From NCBI GenBank assembly GCA_963788975.1, contig CAWBIJ010000004.1:682001-746000 (forward strand): a DNA stretch of 64,000 bases, given 5' to 3'. Below are positions 43,398-51,615 of the stretch, in pieces. Made by a program: the position numbers and the translations under genes. Origin of the DNA: VRUE01 sp963788975 (GTDB lineage: Bacteria > Actinomycetota > Thermoleophilia > Solirubrobacterales > 70-9). The notes under the pieces were generated by a model. The model ran no database searches and was not told the origin of the DNA. It was given only the letters and a program-made list of their open reading frames with translations. Each line of letters starts with the position of its first letter. Within the stretch, counting starts at the first letter, position 1.

Positions 43398-43904
43398 CTA
43401 GGCCGCGGTCTCGCGGTTGGCAGCTTCCACGCCTGACCTCAAGAAGGGGGGCGTGCAGCCTTCGGGGTAGCGTTGGAAGTAGCCCTGATCTTCGGCCTCG
43501 GCCTCCCAGAAGGGACCGGCCTCGGTGATCTCGGTCACGACCTTGCCGGGCCAGTGGCCCGAGGCGTCGACGTCGGGGATCGTCTCCTCGGCCACCTGGC
43601 GCTGCTTGTCGGTCGTATAGAAGATCTCCGAGCGATAGGCGAAGCCGACGAGACCTTTGTCAAGGTCGGGGCGGTGGATCTGGAAGAAGAACTCGAGCAG
43701 GTCCCGATAGGAGATCCGCTCCGGATCGAAGACGACTTCGACCGCCTCGGCGTGGCCGGAATTGTTCTCCTCCGTCGGGTTGTCGTTCTCGCCGCCGATC
43801 CTTCCCACGCGGGTGGAGATGACTCCGTCGCGGTCGCGCAGCAGCTGCTGCATGATCCAGAAGCAACCTCCCGCGAGGATCGCGGTCTCGGTGTCGTCGC
43901 TCAC
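43398..43904 (-). CDS. msrA: peptide-methionine (S)-S-oxide reductase
   Basis: A 168-residue MsrA. The catalytic GGCFW is at residues 12-16 (Cys14), followed by GVISTRVGRIGG and HAEAVEVVFDPERISYRDLL, and the FFFQIHRPD motif. It repairs the S-epimer of methionine sulfoxide in proteins using thioredoxin or mycothiol-type reductants. The resolving cysteine pattern near the C-terminus (EGCTPPF) leaves only one extra Cys. The GTG start at 43904 is preceded by purine-rich GAAGGGAAGGA. Residues WIMQQLLRDRDGV in place of the commoner WGMQDLIR make it a somewhat diverged member. Confidence 0.88.
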   Translation of the reverse strand: MSDDTETAILAGGCFWIMQQLLRDRDGVISTRVGRIGGENDNPTEENNSGHAEAVEVVFDPERISYRDLLEFFFQIHRPDLDKGLVGFAYRSEIFYTTDKQRQVAEETIPDVDASGHWPGKVVTEITEAGPFWEAEAEDQGYFQRYPEGCTPPFLRSGVEAANRETAA

Positions 43905-44015
43905 GGCCCTTGTCCTTCCCTCGAAGTTCTTTGAGACTAGCGTCGAGTCCGCGCCTCCTCGTTCGTCTCATGGGTAGAGGGGCTCAGAGAGGTCCATAAC
44001 CGAAGGAGAATCGAG

Positions 44016-44549
44016 ATGGGCAAGCTGATCGCGACAACGCAGGCCACCGTCGACGGCGTCATCGACCCGGTCGGCGAGTGGGTGCAGCCGGACGGAGACC
44101 ACGGCGACCACTCGTTCGAGCGCCAGGCGAGATCCAGTGGGATGGTCCTGGGCCGCAAGACCTACGAGGGGCTGGCGGGGTACTGGCCGAGCCAGTCGGG
44201 CAAATGGGCGGACATGGTCAACCCGATGCCGAAGTACGTCGGGTCAAACACCCTGTCAGGAGATCTCGAGTGGAACGCAACCCTGCTTGAGGGAAACCTC
44301 GAGGACTCGATCCCGAAGCTGAAGGACGAGGTCGACGGTGACCTGTTCATGCACGGGAGTGGCGAGTTCGCATACGCCCTAGCCGAGCAGGGCCTGATCG
44401 ACGAGTACGAGGTCTACCTGAACCCGCTCGTCTGGGGCGAGGGAAACGTCCACGTGCTCGGCGACAGAGGAACCATCCGGATGGAGCTCGACGACATGAA
44501 GCGGTTCGACTCCGGGGTGGTCCTCCTCACCTACCTCCCGGCGTCTTGA
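44016..44549 (+). CDS. RibD C-terminal/DHFR-like reductase
   Basis: A 177-residue protein of the dihydrofolate-reductase-like RibD_C family: KLIATTQATVDGVIDPVGEW, MVLGRKTYEGLAGYWPSQS, then DLFMHGSGEFAYALAEQGLI and DEYEVYLNPLVWGEGNVHVL. This family includes YyaP/YwjB-like proteins of unknown substrate that bind NADPH. True folate or riboflavin synthesis is unlikely. One of three such genes within 4 kb (also 46039 and 47412), each distinct. It is convergent with the Mug-type glycosylase, overlapping it by 23 bases. Confidence 0.82.
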   Translation: MGKLIATTQATVDGVIDPVGEWVQPDGDHGDHSFERQARSSGMVLGRKTYEGLAGYWPSQSGKWADMVNPMPKYVGSNTLSGDLEWNATLLEGNLEDSIPKLKDEVDGDLFMHGSGEFAYALAEQGLIDEYEVYLNPLVWGEGNVHVLGDRGTIRMELDDMKRFDSGVVLLTYLPAS

Positions 44550-45138
44550 CCCTGGCCGGGACGAGGACACCGGCCTCGGTGGCCGGCGCCGTATAGGCGG
44601 CGGCGAGCGTCGCGACGGTCTCGTGGGCGTTGAGCCCGCTCGGGTTGGGGACCACCCAGAGTGCCGCGTCGGACCAGCCTGCGCTATCGAGCGTGTCTGG
44701 CTGCCGACCCAAAGTCGCGCCGCGCTCGTCAAACGCGTCGCGGTAGGCGGAGATGCCTGCGATCGCGACGACCTTCGGCCGGTGATCGGCAACGAACCGC
44801 AACAGCCGCTCGCCACCCTCGCGCAACTCCTCGCGCGAGAGCTCGGAGGCGCGCGCGGTGGCCCGCCGCACGAGGTTGGTGATCCCGACGCCCCTCGCCA
44901 CGAGATGCGCGCGATCGACATCGGTCATCCCGACAACCCGATCGACCTCGTAATCGGTGATGCCGGCCGCGGCCAGCGCCGGGTAGAAGCGATTGGTGGG
45001 ATGCGCGAAGTGGGTCCCGACCGCGGCCGTCCACAGGCCCGGGTTGATGCCGACGAACAGCAGCCTTAGTCCCGGCCCGACGAGATCGTCGACCTCGCGG
45101 CCGCGAAAGGCCTCCAACTCCGCCTGCGTGAACCTCAC
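44527..45138 (-). CDS. mug: G/U mismatch-specific DNA glycosylase (Mug/TDG family)
   Basis: A 203-residue uracil-DNA-glycosylase superfamily member. LLFVGINPGLWTAAVGTHFA carries the catalytic GINPG motif with Asn, HPTNRFYPALAAAGI fits substrate positioning, and VVPNPSGLNAHETVATLAAA is the second conserved motif (NPSGLN). It removes uracil or thymine from G mismatches after cytosine deamination. The C-terminal tail (APATEAGVLVPARVKTPGGR) overlaps the convergent RibD-like gene. Length is a little above E. coli Mug (168) because of that tail. Confidence 0.88.
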   Translation of the reverse strand: MRFTQAELEAFRGREVDDLVGPGLRLLFVGINPGLWTAAVGTHFAHPTNRFYPALAAAGITDYEVDRVVGMTDVDRAHLVARGVGITNLVRRATARASELSREELREGGERLLRFVADHRPKVVAIAGISAYRDAFDERGATLGRQPDTLDSAGWSDAALWVVPNPSGLNAHETVATLAAAYTAPATEAGVLVPARVKTPGGR

Positions 45139-45353
45139 GCCCGCGATCTTGCCCGAGCAGCGCCGCGCCCGTCGCGCGGGTGACCGATCGCGACCAGCCT
45201 GAGCGAGGATCTTGGCTCGGCACCCGACCGCGGGCTACGACCACGCGCAGGTTGCGGCTGAGCGCACTCGGTGCTGTTGGCAACGCTTCCTCTATCTCCA
45301 TTGCCCTTATTGGTCGCGGGGGAGAAAGCGTTACTGGCCGAGCGAATGGGCGG

Positions 45354-45899
45354 TCATGCTGCCGCGGGGCGCAGTGGATCCGAGCCGTCCCAATCCTGGG
45401 CGCCCCTGCGGATCGTCTCAAAGAATTCGCGGAACTCCGCGCTGTCGACCTGAATCTCGATGTCATGGCCCAGCAAGGCCGATGCGTCATGGAAGGTGTT
45501 ATCGACTTCGCCAAGTTGAGCGCTCAGGTACTTCGGCAGACCGCGCAGATCGAGCTCGCTTCGCAGGTCCTCGACCATCGCACGCGGCATGGCGTAAGCG
45601 ACGTGGTGGATTCTTGGCCGCGGACCCAAGAAGGCCCTCTCGAGGCGATCCGGCGCCAGACGGATCGTTTCGATCAGCTCGACTGGGCCACCCCCGCAAT
45701 AGCCGAATGCTGAACTGTGGACGAATTCCGCGGGCTCGCCACCCGACTGGATGTTCTCCAGCGGCACGTTCTCGATGAGGAAGAATGGCCCTGCGCCGAG
45801 CTGCTCGGCCAGCCGCTCAACAGTGGCCTCGATGTCCTCGACGAGGTAGCCGTAATGATGGGCCTTGCCGAGTCGCGGTGTAAGCAGATCGCCAGGCAC
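45354..45899 (-). CDS. VOC-superfamily (glyoxalase-like) protein
   Basis: A 181-residue protein with two beta-alpha-beta-beta-beta modules. The first opens KAHHYGYLVEDIEATVERLA and gives PVELIETIRL; the second opens RIHHVAYAMPRAMVEDLRSE and ends DIEIQVDS. Metal ligands would be the His of HHYG, Glu of ELIE, His of HHVAY and Glu of EIQ, the glyoxalase/dioxygenase arrangement. Similar to Glyoxalase_4 proteins acting on CoA esters or lactoylglutathione-like adducts; substrate unassigned. GTG 45899 has GGGGGA just upstream. The frame stays open to 46013, but that leader lacks family similarity. The 215-bp stretch to 45139 holds nothing clear. Confidence 0.72.
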   Translation of the reverse strand: MPGDLLTPRLGKAHHYGYLVEDIEATVERLAEQLGAGPFFLIENVPLENIQSGGEPAEFVHSSAFGYCGGGPVELIETIRLAPDRLERAFLGPRPRIHHVAYAMPRAMVEDLRSELDLRGLPKYLSAQLGEVDNTFHDASALLGHDIEIQVDSAEFREFFETIRRGAQDWDGSDPLRPAAA

Positions 45900-46038
45900 T
45901 TCTCCCCCTTGGTCGCTGCTCAGGCTGCGGGTCGACCGATGACCATACCGACCGGTCCCGCCCCTCCATGTAATAACGGGGCGGGATTCGACCGCACCAC
46001 TTGCAGATTGCAATCAGTCATCGACAGGAGGAGCAACG

Positions 46039-46629
46039 ATGCCCAAGGTCACCGCAGACATGACGATCACCCTCGACGGCTACGCGAGCGGCCGGAACCA
46101 GAGCCGGGAGAATCCGTTCGGCGATATGGATCCGGACCGCCTGCACGCATGGATGTTCGACTACGTCGATGAAAACGCCGAGGAGAGAGCGGCGATTACC
46201 GTGGCCGGGGCCTATGTGATGGGACGCAAGATGTTCGCTTCCGATCAGGGCGAGTGGGACCTCGATTGGCACGGCTGGTGGGGACCCAACCCTCCCTACC
46301 ACGCACCGACGTTCGTCCTCTGCCACCGCCCGCGCCCCAGCATCGAGATGGAGGGCGGCACCGTCTTTCACTTCGTCACCGAGGGGATCGACGCGGCGCT
46401 CGAGCGGGCCCAGGACGCCGCGGGCGAGAAGGACGTCTCGATCGCCGGCGGTCCCAGCGTCCTCAACCAGTACCTGGCGGCCGGCGCGGTCGACGAGCTG
46501 CGGCTCCACGTCTCCCCCTTCGTCGCCGGCGGCGGCGAGCGGGTCTTCGCCGATGTCGGCGACCTTGAGCTGAAGCCCGTCTCCAGCCGCACCACGCCGC
46601 ACGTCACCCACCTCGTCTACCGACGATGA
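46039..46629 (+). CDS. RibD C-terminal/DHFR-like reductase
   Basis: A 196-residue member of the same family as 44016 and 47412. MTITLDGYASGRNQS, VAGAYVMGRKMFASDQGEWD, APTFVLCHRPRPS, KDVSIAGGPSVLNQYLAAGA and VDELRLHVSPFVAGGGERVF. The last two blocks are the NADP-binding loop and C-terminal strands. The ATG has a strong AGGAGGAG site. Substrate unknown. Followed after 20 bp by a small cupin gene, possibly an operon. Confidence 0.85.
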   Translation: MPKVTADMTITLDGYASGRNQSRENPFGDMDPDRLHAWMFDYVDENAEERAAITVAGAYVMGRKMFASDQGEWDLDWHGWWGPNPPYHAPTFVLCHRPRPSIEMEGGTVFHFVTEGIDAALERAQDAAGEKDVSIAGGPSVLNQYLAAGAVDELRLHVSPFVAGGGERVFADVGDLELKPVSSRTTPHVTHLVYRR

Positions 46630-46649
46630 GGGTGTCATAGGATCGCGCC

Positions 46650-47051
46650 GTGCCGTTCACGCTCAGGAACCTCAAGGAGGATCTGGAGGATGTCGGGTCC
46701 AAGTTCGACGGCGCGCCGGACCTGGAGTTCCGCTTGGCGACCAAGGCGCTTGAACTCGAGAAATCCGGCCTGAGCTACCAGCGCGTCCCGCCCAACTATC
46801 GCTTTCCGTACGGCCACACGCACAAGACGCAGGAGGAGGTGTACGTGGTTCTGCGCGGGAGCGGGCGGATGAAGCTCGACGATGAGATCGTCGAGCTCAA
46901 GGAATGGGACGCGGTGCGCGTTCCGCCCGGTACGTGGCGAGGCTACGAGGCCGGGCCGGAGGGCCTAGAGATCTTCGTCATCGGCGCGCCCAATCTCGGC
47001 GAGGCTCCGCGCGAAGACGTCGACGGCCAGCGCAATTGGTGGGCTGACTAG
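46650..47051 (+). CDS. small single-domain cupin protein
   Basis: A 133-residue cupin (GTG start). FPYGHTHKTQEEVYVVLRGS is cupin motif 1 with two His and Glu, and VRVPPGTWRGYEAGPEGLE is motif 2, where the usual His is replaced by Arg. It therefore has an incomplete metal site and may act as a binding or isomerase-type protein. It follows the RibD-like gene by 20 bp. The 47052-47215 gap after it holds no gene I can support. Confidence 0.78.
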   Translation: MPFTLRNLKEDLEDVGSKFDGAPDLEFRLATKALELEKSGLSYQRVPPNYRFPYGHTHKTQEEVYVVLRGSGRMKLDDEIVELKEWDAVRVPPGTWRGYEAGPEGLEIFVIGAPNLGEAPREDVDGQRNWWAD

Positions 47052-47215
47052 CGCCAGGGTAGATGTAGCGCGCCGCCGGGGCCACTTATTTCGCGCTTCT
47101 CGCGGCCGAACGTAGGTGGACTGGAGACACCGCGCAAGGCCTGGATCGACCTTCACTTGAACCTCTCCCTTCCCAAGGCCATTTTTCGCCGCTTTTGAGG
47201 TCCCCCAAAACGCGG

Positions 47216-47238
47216 AAACCCGCTTGATAAGCGGGTTT
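47216..47238 (-). terminator. stem-loop terminator beside the tRNA-fMet fragment
   Basis: AAACCCGC / GCGGGTTT form an 8-bp stem with a 7-nt loop, with T or A tracts on both sides, so it can work in both directions. It lies 9 bp from the tRNA fragment, just as the intact tRNA-fMet has its own terminator at 53065-53080. Confidence 0.7.
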
Positions 47239-47247
47239 TCAGTCCTA

Positions 47248-47291
<44 letters not shown>

Positions 47292-47411
47292 GCGCCCCGC
47301 TGACTCGGCTGGGCACTGTGGGGCGCGTTCTAGAGCGGTTTTGCGAGATCGAGATCGGCTGGGACCTGTGGGGCATGTTGCCCCAATTGTTGGCCCCAGC
47401 CGGCGGACCCT

Positions 47412-47942
47412 CTAGCCGCGCCGGCGGTAGTGCAAGTACACGGTCGCGCCGAACGTGCGGGTCTCGACCAGCTCAAGGTCGATGTGCACGTCCGGCGAGA
47501 AGTACGGCGTGCCGCCACCGACCACAATCGGGATGACGAACAGCTCGAACTCGTCGATCAGCCCGCGCCGCATGCATTCCGCCGCAAGGCCGGCGCCGCC
47601 GACCGCGATTCTCCGGTCCCCGAGCGCGGCGATCTCCTCCTCGAGCGTTCCCGTGGCCAGGCGGTTGCTGCCCTCGACGCTCGTCAGCGTGGTCGAGAAC
47701 ACGATCTTCTCGAGCGGGCGCCAGATCTCGGCGAACTCCGCCATCGCGGGGTCGGCGAACTCCTCGGTGTCCCACACGAGCATCGTCTCGTAGAGGCGCC
47801 GGCCGAGCAGTTGTGCGTCGATCACGGCGACCCGTTCGTTGTGGAACCGGTGCAGCTCCTGGCTGGGCATCGCCCAGTCGAAGCTTCCGTCGGGTCCGGC
47901 GATGTAGCCGTCGGCCGACAGGCTCATGGAATAGGAGATCAC
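47412..47942 (-). CDS. RibD C-terminal/DHFR-like reductase
   Basis: A 176-residue RibD_C/DHFR-like protein: ISYSMSLSADGYIAGPDGSF, DAQLLGRRLYETMLVWDTEE, EKIVFSTTLTSVEGSNRLAT, GDRRIAVGGAGLAAECMRRG and LIDEFELFVIPIVVGGGTPY. The NADP-binding GGAGLA loop and C-terminal GGGTPYF are well kept. It is closer to the pfam consensus than the gene at 44016. It is the first gene inside the tRNA-bounded segment. Substrate unknown; such proteins are common cargo in actinobacterial accessory regions. Confidence 0.85.
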   Translation of the reverse strand: MISYSMSLSADGYIAGPDGSFDWAMPSQELHRFHNERVAVIDAQLLGRRLYETMLVWDTEEFADPAMAEFAEIWRPLEKIVFSTTLTSVEGSNRLATGTLEEEIAALGDRRIAVGGAGLAAECMRRGLIDEFELFVIPIVVGGGTPYFSPDVHIDLELVETRTFGATVYLHYRRRG

Positions 47943-48029
47943 GAGGACGCAGTAAACCGCGTCGAGCCGACGGCCTTCTCGGCGACCCCGTCGCAGTGAT
48001 CGTGGGGCCTGCCCGCGCCTAGGCGCGAT

Positions 48030-48983
48030 CTATTCTCGGATCTCCGCCAACGTCGTGTCCACCCCCGAGCCGTCCGTGCTCCACCCGACCCCCATGCAGG
48101 TGGTGCTGCGGCACGAGACGCCGAAGAGAGCGCTAAAAGACGAGCCCGAGGGAGTAGAGGTGCCCTGGATCGACCAGCTGCTGCCGTTCCACTTCTCGGC
48201 CAGGGTCTGAGGTGATCCGCCGCTGAGTGAGCTTCCGGCCGCCGTGCAGGAGGTTTCGGTCGCGCAGGAGACCTCCTGGAAGACGCTCGCGGTGCTCCCG
48301 GAGGGGTTGGGCGTGCTCTGTAGCGTCCAGGTCGACGTCCCGTTGAAGCGATAGGCCAGCGTGAACTGTTCTTCTTTGCTGTTCTCCCAGCCTCCCACCG
48401 CCGTGCAGCGGTTCGGCGATGGCGTGCAGGAGATGTCAAGCAGGGTGCTCTCCGTGGCTCCTTCGGGGTCGGTCACGGTCTGGATTTTCCATTCGGTGCC
48501 GTTCCAGAACATGGCGAGGCTTTTGATCGAGCCGCCGCTGGTGGTGTAGCGGCCGACGGCGACGCACCAGGTCGACCAGAGGCAGTCGATGCCGTCGAGC
48601 TGGCCGAGGTGGCCCCTTCGGGGACCGGGACGGTCTGCAAGCTCCACGTGGGGCTGACCCATCTCTCTGCGATCGCCGTTTTGACGCCGCCTATCACCGC
48701 AGAGCCCACGGCCCCGCATTTCTGAGGTCCAGCTGCAGCCGATCGCCACCAGTTCGCTGGAGGTCGCTTCAGATGGGACCGGCGTCGTCTGGACCGTCCA
48801 TTTGCTTTCGTTCCAGAGCTCCGCCAGGGTCGCCGGACCGCCTTCTGATTTCTGGTAGTTGCCGACCGCCAGGCAGCGGGTTTCCGAGGGGCAGTCAACG
48901 CCAAACAGGCGGTTGTGGGTGGAACCGGACTTTTTCGCTGCGCTCTGTTCAGACCACGAGCTGCCGTTCCAGCGCTGGGCCAC
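48030..48983 (-). pseudogene. secreted-type repeat protein (WNGSSW repeats) with two frame changes
   Basis: A repeat protein of about 315 residues with five or six units of the pattern L-AE-WNGSSW--Q-TP-PSG---S-L-GVSC----C-AVG, each about 55 residues with a Cys pair (AQRWNGSSWSEQ, AELWNESKWTVQTTPVP, AMFWNGTEWKIQTVTDP, AEKWNGSSWSIQGTSTPSG). The third unit (CGAVGSAVIGGVKTAIAERW and VSPTWSLQTVPVPEGATSA) is in another frame between about 48600 and 48725, so the gene needs one switch out and one back. No start or signal peptide is visible before the GTG at 48983; the 5' end may be lost. Likely a beta-propeller-like surface protein. The gap 49051-49177 holds nothing clear. Confidence 0.65.
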
Positions 48984-49177
48984 CAGGCTCGCGCCGAGGT
49001 CCCGGCTCCGCCGCGTCGCTCGATCACCGCGACGCCTTCTTGGCCTTCGCTCTCCGTCGCTGAGCGTGAGGTCTGCGCCTGATCGCCTGAGACCCCAGCT
49101 AAGCGACTGAACAGCGACCAGACGCCCGCTGCTCTAGTGATCCGCCGGAAGCAAAATCGCTCAGTCAGGCTCCCTCA

Positions 49178-50068
49178 TTAGGCTCGCACCGGGTCGGGGA
49201 GGGAAGTACCGCCGCGATGGGCCTCGAGACGGGCGACATTGTCGAATACGGCATCGTTACGTCCACGCCGTAACCGATCGGGGAGGACGCGACTGACCAA
49301 CCGGTGGATCGATGCGAGCGTCAAGAAGGCGGCTTGGTGCGCAGTTGTCCATCTAATGCCGAAAATCTCGCGAATTTGCTTGGGAAGGGTTCCTTTGACC
49401 ATCAGGTTGTTGAACCGAAGTATCGGCCGGCGGGCGACCGGCACAGGTAGGTCAAAGGCAACAATCGGTGCCACGACCAGACCATGAGACGTCGGGCGTG
49501 AGTCCGGTGAGTCAATTCGTTGCTGCAGCCAAGCGTTGAACTCGCGATAGCTGGCCGGCATCGCCTCGCGAGACATTCCAAATAGCTCACCAAAAAGCAT
49601 GTAGTCCTGCCAAAGCAACTCGAGCTCGGACTCAGAAAGTGAGTGGATCATTGTCTCGTACACTGCGCGAGCCGAATCGGCGATCACGGCGAGGGTCCAA
49701 AGCATCAGCTCCTGGTCAAAAGCGGAGTAGTGAGTACCAGCCGGGTGCCTGCCCACAGGCTTTTCCAACCTGCCCTCAACGCGCTGATGCAATTGGTTGA
49801 CCGTCCTAAGCGCTCTATCGGCTTCCTCTCGGGTGCCAAGCAGGACCGTCTCTTGGAGCTTTGCCGTCTGGGCGAGACGACGAAAGGGACGGTTGATGAA
49901 TCTGGTCCCCAGCATCGTGCCCGTGTAGGTGAGAGGGTCCAGCGCGCCCAAGATCAGTGCGCGAGGTCCGTAGAGAATGCCGACCGCGTGCTCTTCGTGA
50001 ATACGCCGAGCGAGCGACTTCCCTGGCGGGAAATAGTAGTCGGCGGCTGTGGAAACTGGCTCAGCCAT
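49178..50068 (-). CDS. oxygenase MpaB-family protein (DUF2236)
   Basis: A 296-residue helical protein of the latex-clearing-protein/MpaB family. The N-terminus RRIHEEHAVGILYGPRALIL, LDPLTYTGTMLGTRFINRPF and GTREEADRALRTVNQLHQRV match the family, as does the haem or metal region HYSAFDQELMLWTLAVIADS. The C-terminal RRPILRFNNLMVKGTLPKQI and IRWTTAHQAAFLTLAS are also typical. Members include the rubber oxygenase Lcp (b-type haem) and enzymes in tailoring steps; most are uncharacterised. ATG 50068. It lies downstream of the ECF41/NDH-2 operon, with a 216-bp gap that shows no gene. Confidence 0.82.
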   Translation of the reverse strand: MAEPVSTAADYYFPPGKSLARRIHEEHAVGILYGPRALILGALDPLTYTGTMLGTRFINRPFRRLAQTAKLQETVLLGTREEADRALRTVNQLHQRVEGRLEKPVGRHPAGTHYSAFDQELMLWTLAVIADSARAVYETMIHSLSESELELLWQDYMLFGELFGMSREAMPASYREFNAWLQQRIDSPDSRPTSHGLVVAPIVAFDLPVPVARRPILRFNNLMVKGTLPKQIREIFGIRWTTAHQAAFLTLASIHRLVSRVLPDRLRRGRNDAVFDNVARLEAHRGGTSLPDPVRA

Positions 50069-50284
50069 TTGCTAGATACAACCTGCGGAATGAGCGCCCG
50101 GTAAAGACCGTGCGACCGGCCTGACTGCGCTTGGCAGTAGGTGCGACGCCCGGAAAGACACGGTGGGCGAGGCCCCACAGCCGGCGCGCGCTCGACGCGG
50201 TCGCCTTTGCGATGCACGGTCGTGACTCGATCGTCACCGTGAATATGGATGACAGGTCGCGATGCGGCGGCCGCTGGCGGATGA

Positions 50285-50722
50285 TCAAGAGACTTGACCC
50301 TCAGATCGCTCAGCGATTCCCGGTCGGCCCCACGCCCATAGCACCACGACAGCCGGTGCGACAATCATTGCCAGGGAGACAACCTCGCTAATCGCATTGG
50401 CAGTTTTGAAGCCCTGCAAGTGGGTCGCGTGGAAGGTCAGATGTAAAACTGCTGGCGCCAACCAGGCCGAACATGTCGCGCGTATGAGTGTGGGCTGCAA
50501 CGTGAAACCCGCCCAGGCGAAGAGGACGGCGAAGCCGAGATAGAGCCCACCGACATCAGTGATCAGATGCTCGTTATACGGAGGCAGTAGACGAACCCAC
50601 TGGGTGACGAAAGGGAAATCGTCGTAAAAGACGCGTGGATCGACCGCGGCGACCAGGCCGATGGTCAGCGTGGATAGAAAGAGGAACCCGAGCAGGACTC
50701 GAACTAGCGAATCTCGTTCCAC
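50285..50722 (-). CDS. four-helix membrane protein of unknown function
   Basis: A 145-residue protein with four hydrophobic segments (VLLGFLFLSTLTIGLVAAVD, VGGLYLGFAVLFAWAGFTL, ACSAWLAPAVLHLTFHATHL, VVSLAMIVAPAVVVLWAWGR). YNEHLITDVGGLYLGFA and HLTFHATHLQGF place conserved charged and His residues near the membrane face. I have no firm family; it resembles small DoxX/DUF4345-type membrane proteins found beside ECF sigma factors. It starts with GTG only two bases after the ECF41 sigma stop, so it is almost certainly co-transcribed and may be its output or regulator. Confidence 0.62.
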   Translation of the reverse strand: MERDSLVRVLLGFLFLSTLTIGLVAAVDPRVFYDDFPFVTQWVRLLPPYNEHLITDVGGLYLGFAVLFAWAGFTLQPTLIRATCSAWLAPAVLHLTFHATHLQGFKTANAISEVVSLAMIVAPAVVVLWAWGRPGIAERSEGQVS

Positions 50723-50724
50723 GA

Positions 50725-51606
50725 TCAGGCGGGAAGAGTGACGTGGGAGAGCTTTTCCGGATTTCGCACGATGTCGATCCCGACGATGCGGCCACTGTCG
50801 AAGGCGAAAGACATCACGGTGAGCACGTCGCCGTGTTCAGCGACGATCCCGAACCCGCCATTGACACTGGCCAGCTGACCACGGGGTGCCCCCCCTTCGC
50901 GCAGCTCTTGGCGAGCGATACCGACGAGCGCCTTAGCGACCCGATCGGCGCCGTGCAGGGGTTTCCGTACCGCCCACACGTGCCCTCCCCCGTCGGAGCG
51001 GTAAACCACCTCGGGGTCCAGCAAGCCGAGCAGCTGCTCAACGTCACCGATCGCGCAGGCGGTGGCGAAAGCGATGATGATCTGCTCCTGCTCCTCCCGA
51101 CTGACCGGGAAGCGCGGCTTGGCCGCCTCGACGTTACGACGCGCCCGCGCCGCCTGCTGTCGCACCGACGCCGGCGACCGCCCGACCAGCTCAGCTATCT
51201 CTGTGAAGGGCATGCCAAACGTGTCGTGGAGAAGAAAGGAGGTGCGTTCGGCTGGGCTCAGTCGCTCGAGCACGACCAGCAGCGCCGCAGCAACCTGCTC
51301 GTCGAGCGTCACCCGGTCCTCAGGTCCCTCTACGGCGAGCCCGGCGACTAGCGGCTCGGGCAGCCACTCCCCCACGTAACGCTCGCGCCTACGCCGGGCG
51401 CTGTCGAGGGCATCGAGCGAGAGGCGGGCGACAACCCTCTTCAGCCAGGCCGGAAGGCATTCGATCTCCTCGCGATCGGTCCGCTCCAGGCGAAACCATG
51501 CCTCCTGGACGACTTCTTCGGCTTCGGAGACGCCGCCGAGAATGCCGTAGGCGACCTTGAAAAGCTGGGGTCGGAGCTGCTCGAAGGTAGACGAGAGTTC
51601 ATCCAT
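50725..51606 (-). CDS. ECF41-type RNA polymerase sigma factor
   Basis: A 293-residue SigJ/ECF41 factor. Region 2: FKVAYGILGGVSEAEEVVQE and AWFRLERTD. Region 4: LSPAERTSFLLHDTFGMPFT and EIAELVGRSPASVRQQAARA. The fused SnoaL/NTF2-like C-terminus has YRSDGGGHVWAVRKPLHGAD (DGGGK/HV motif) and the final RNPEKLSHV (NPDKL-type motif), which regulate activity in cis in studied ECF41 proteins. ECF41 genes typically sit with a carboxymuconolactone decarboxylase, oxidoreductase or epimerase gene; here the NDH-2-like oxidoreductase lies 9 bp upstream on the same strand. Confidence 0.92.
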   Translation of the reverse strand: MDELSSTFEQLRPQLFKVAYGILGGVSEAEEVVQEAWFRLERTDREEIECLPAWLKRVVARLSLDALDSARRRRERYVGEWLPEPLVAGLAVEGPEDRVTLDEQVAAALLVVLERLSPAERTSFLLHDTFGMPFTEIAELVGRSPASVRQQAARARRNVEAAKPRFPVSREEQEQIIIAFATACAIGDVEQLLGLLDPEVVYRSDGGGHVWAVRKPLHGADRVAKALVGIARQELREGGAPRGQLASVNGGFGIVAEHGDVLTVMSFAFDSGRIVGIDIVRNPEKLSHVTLPA

Positions 51607-51615
51607 GCTCGATCC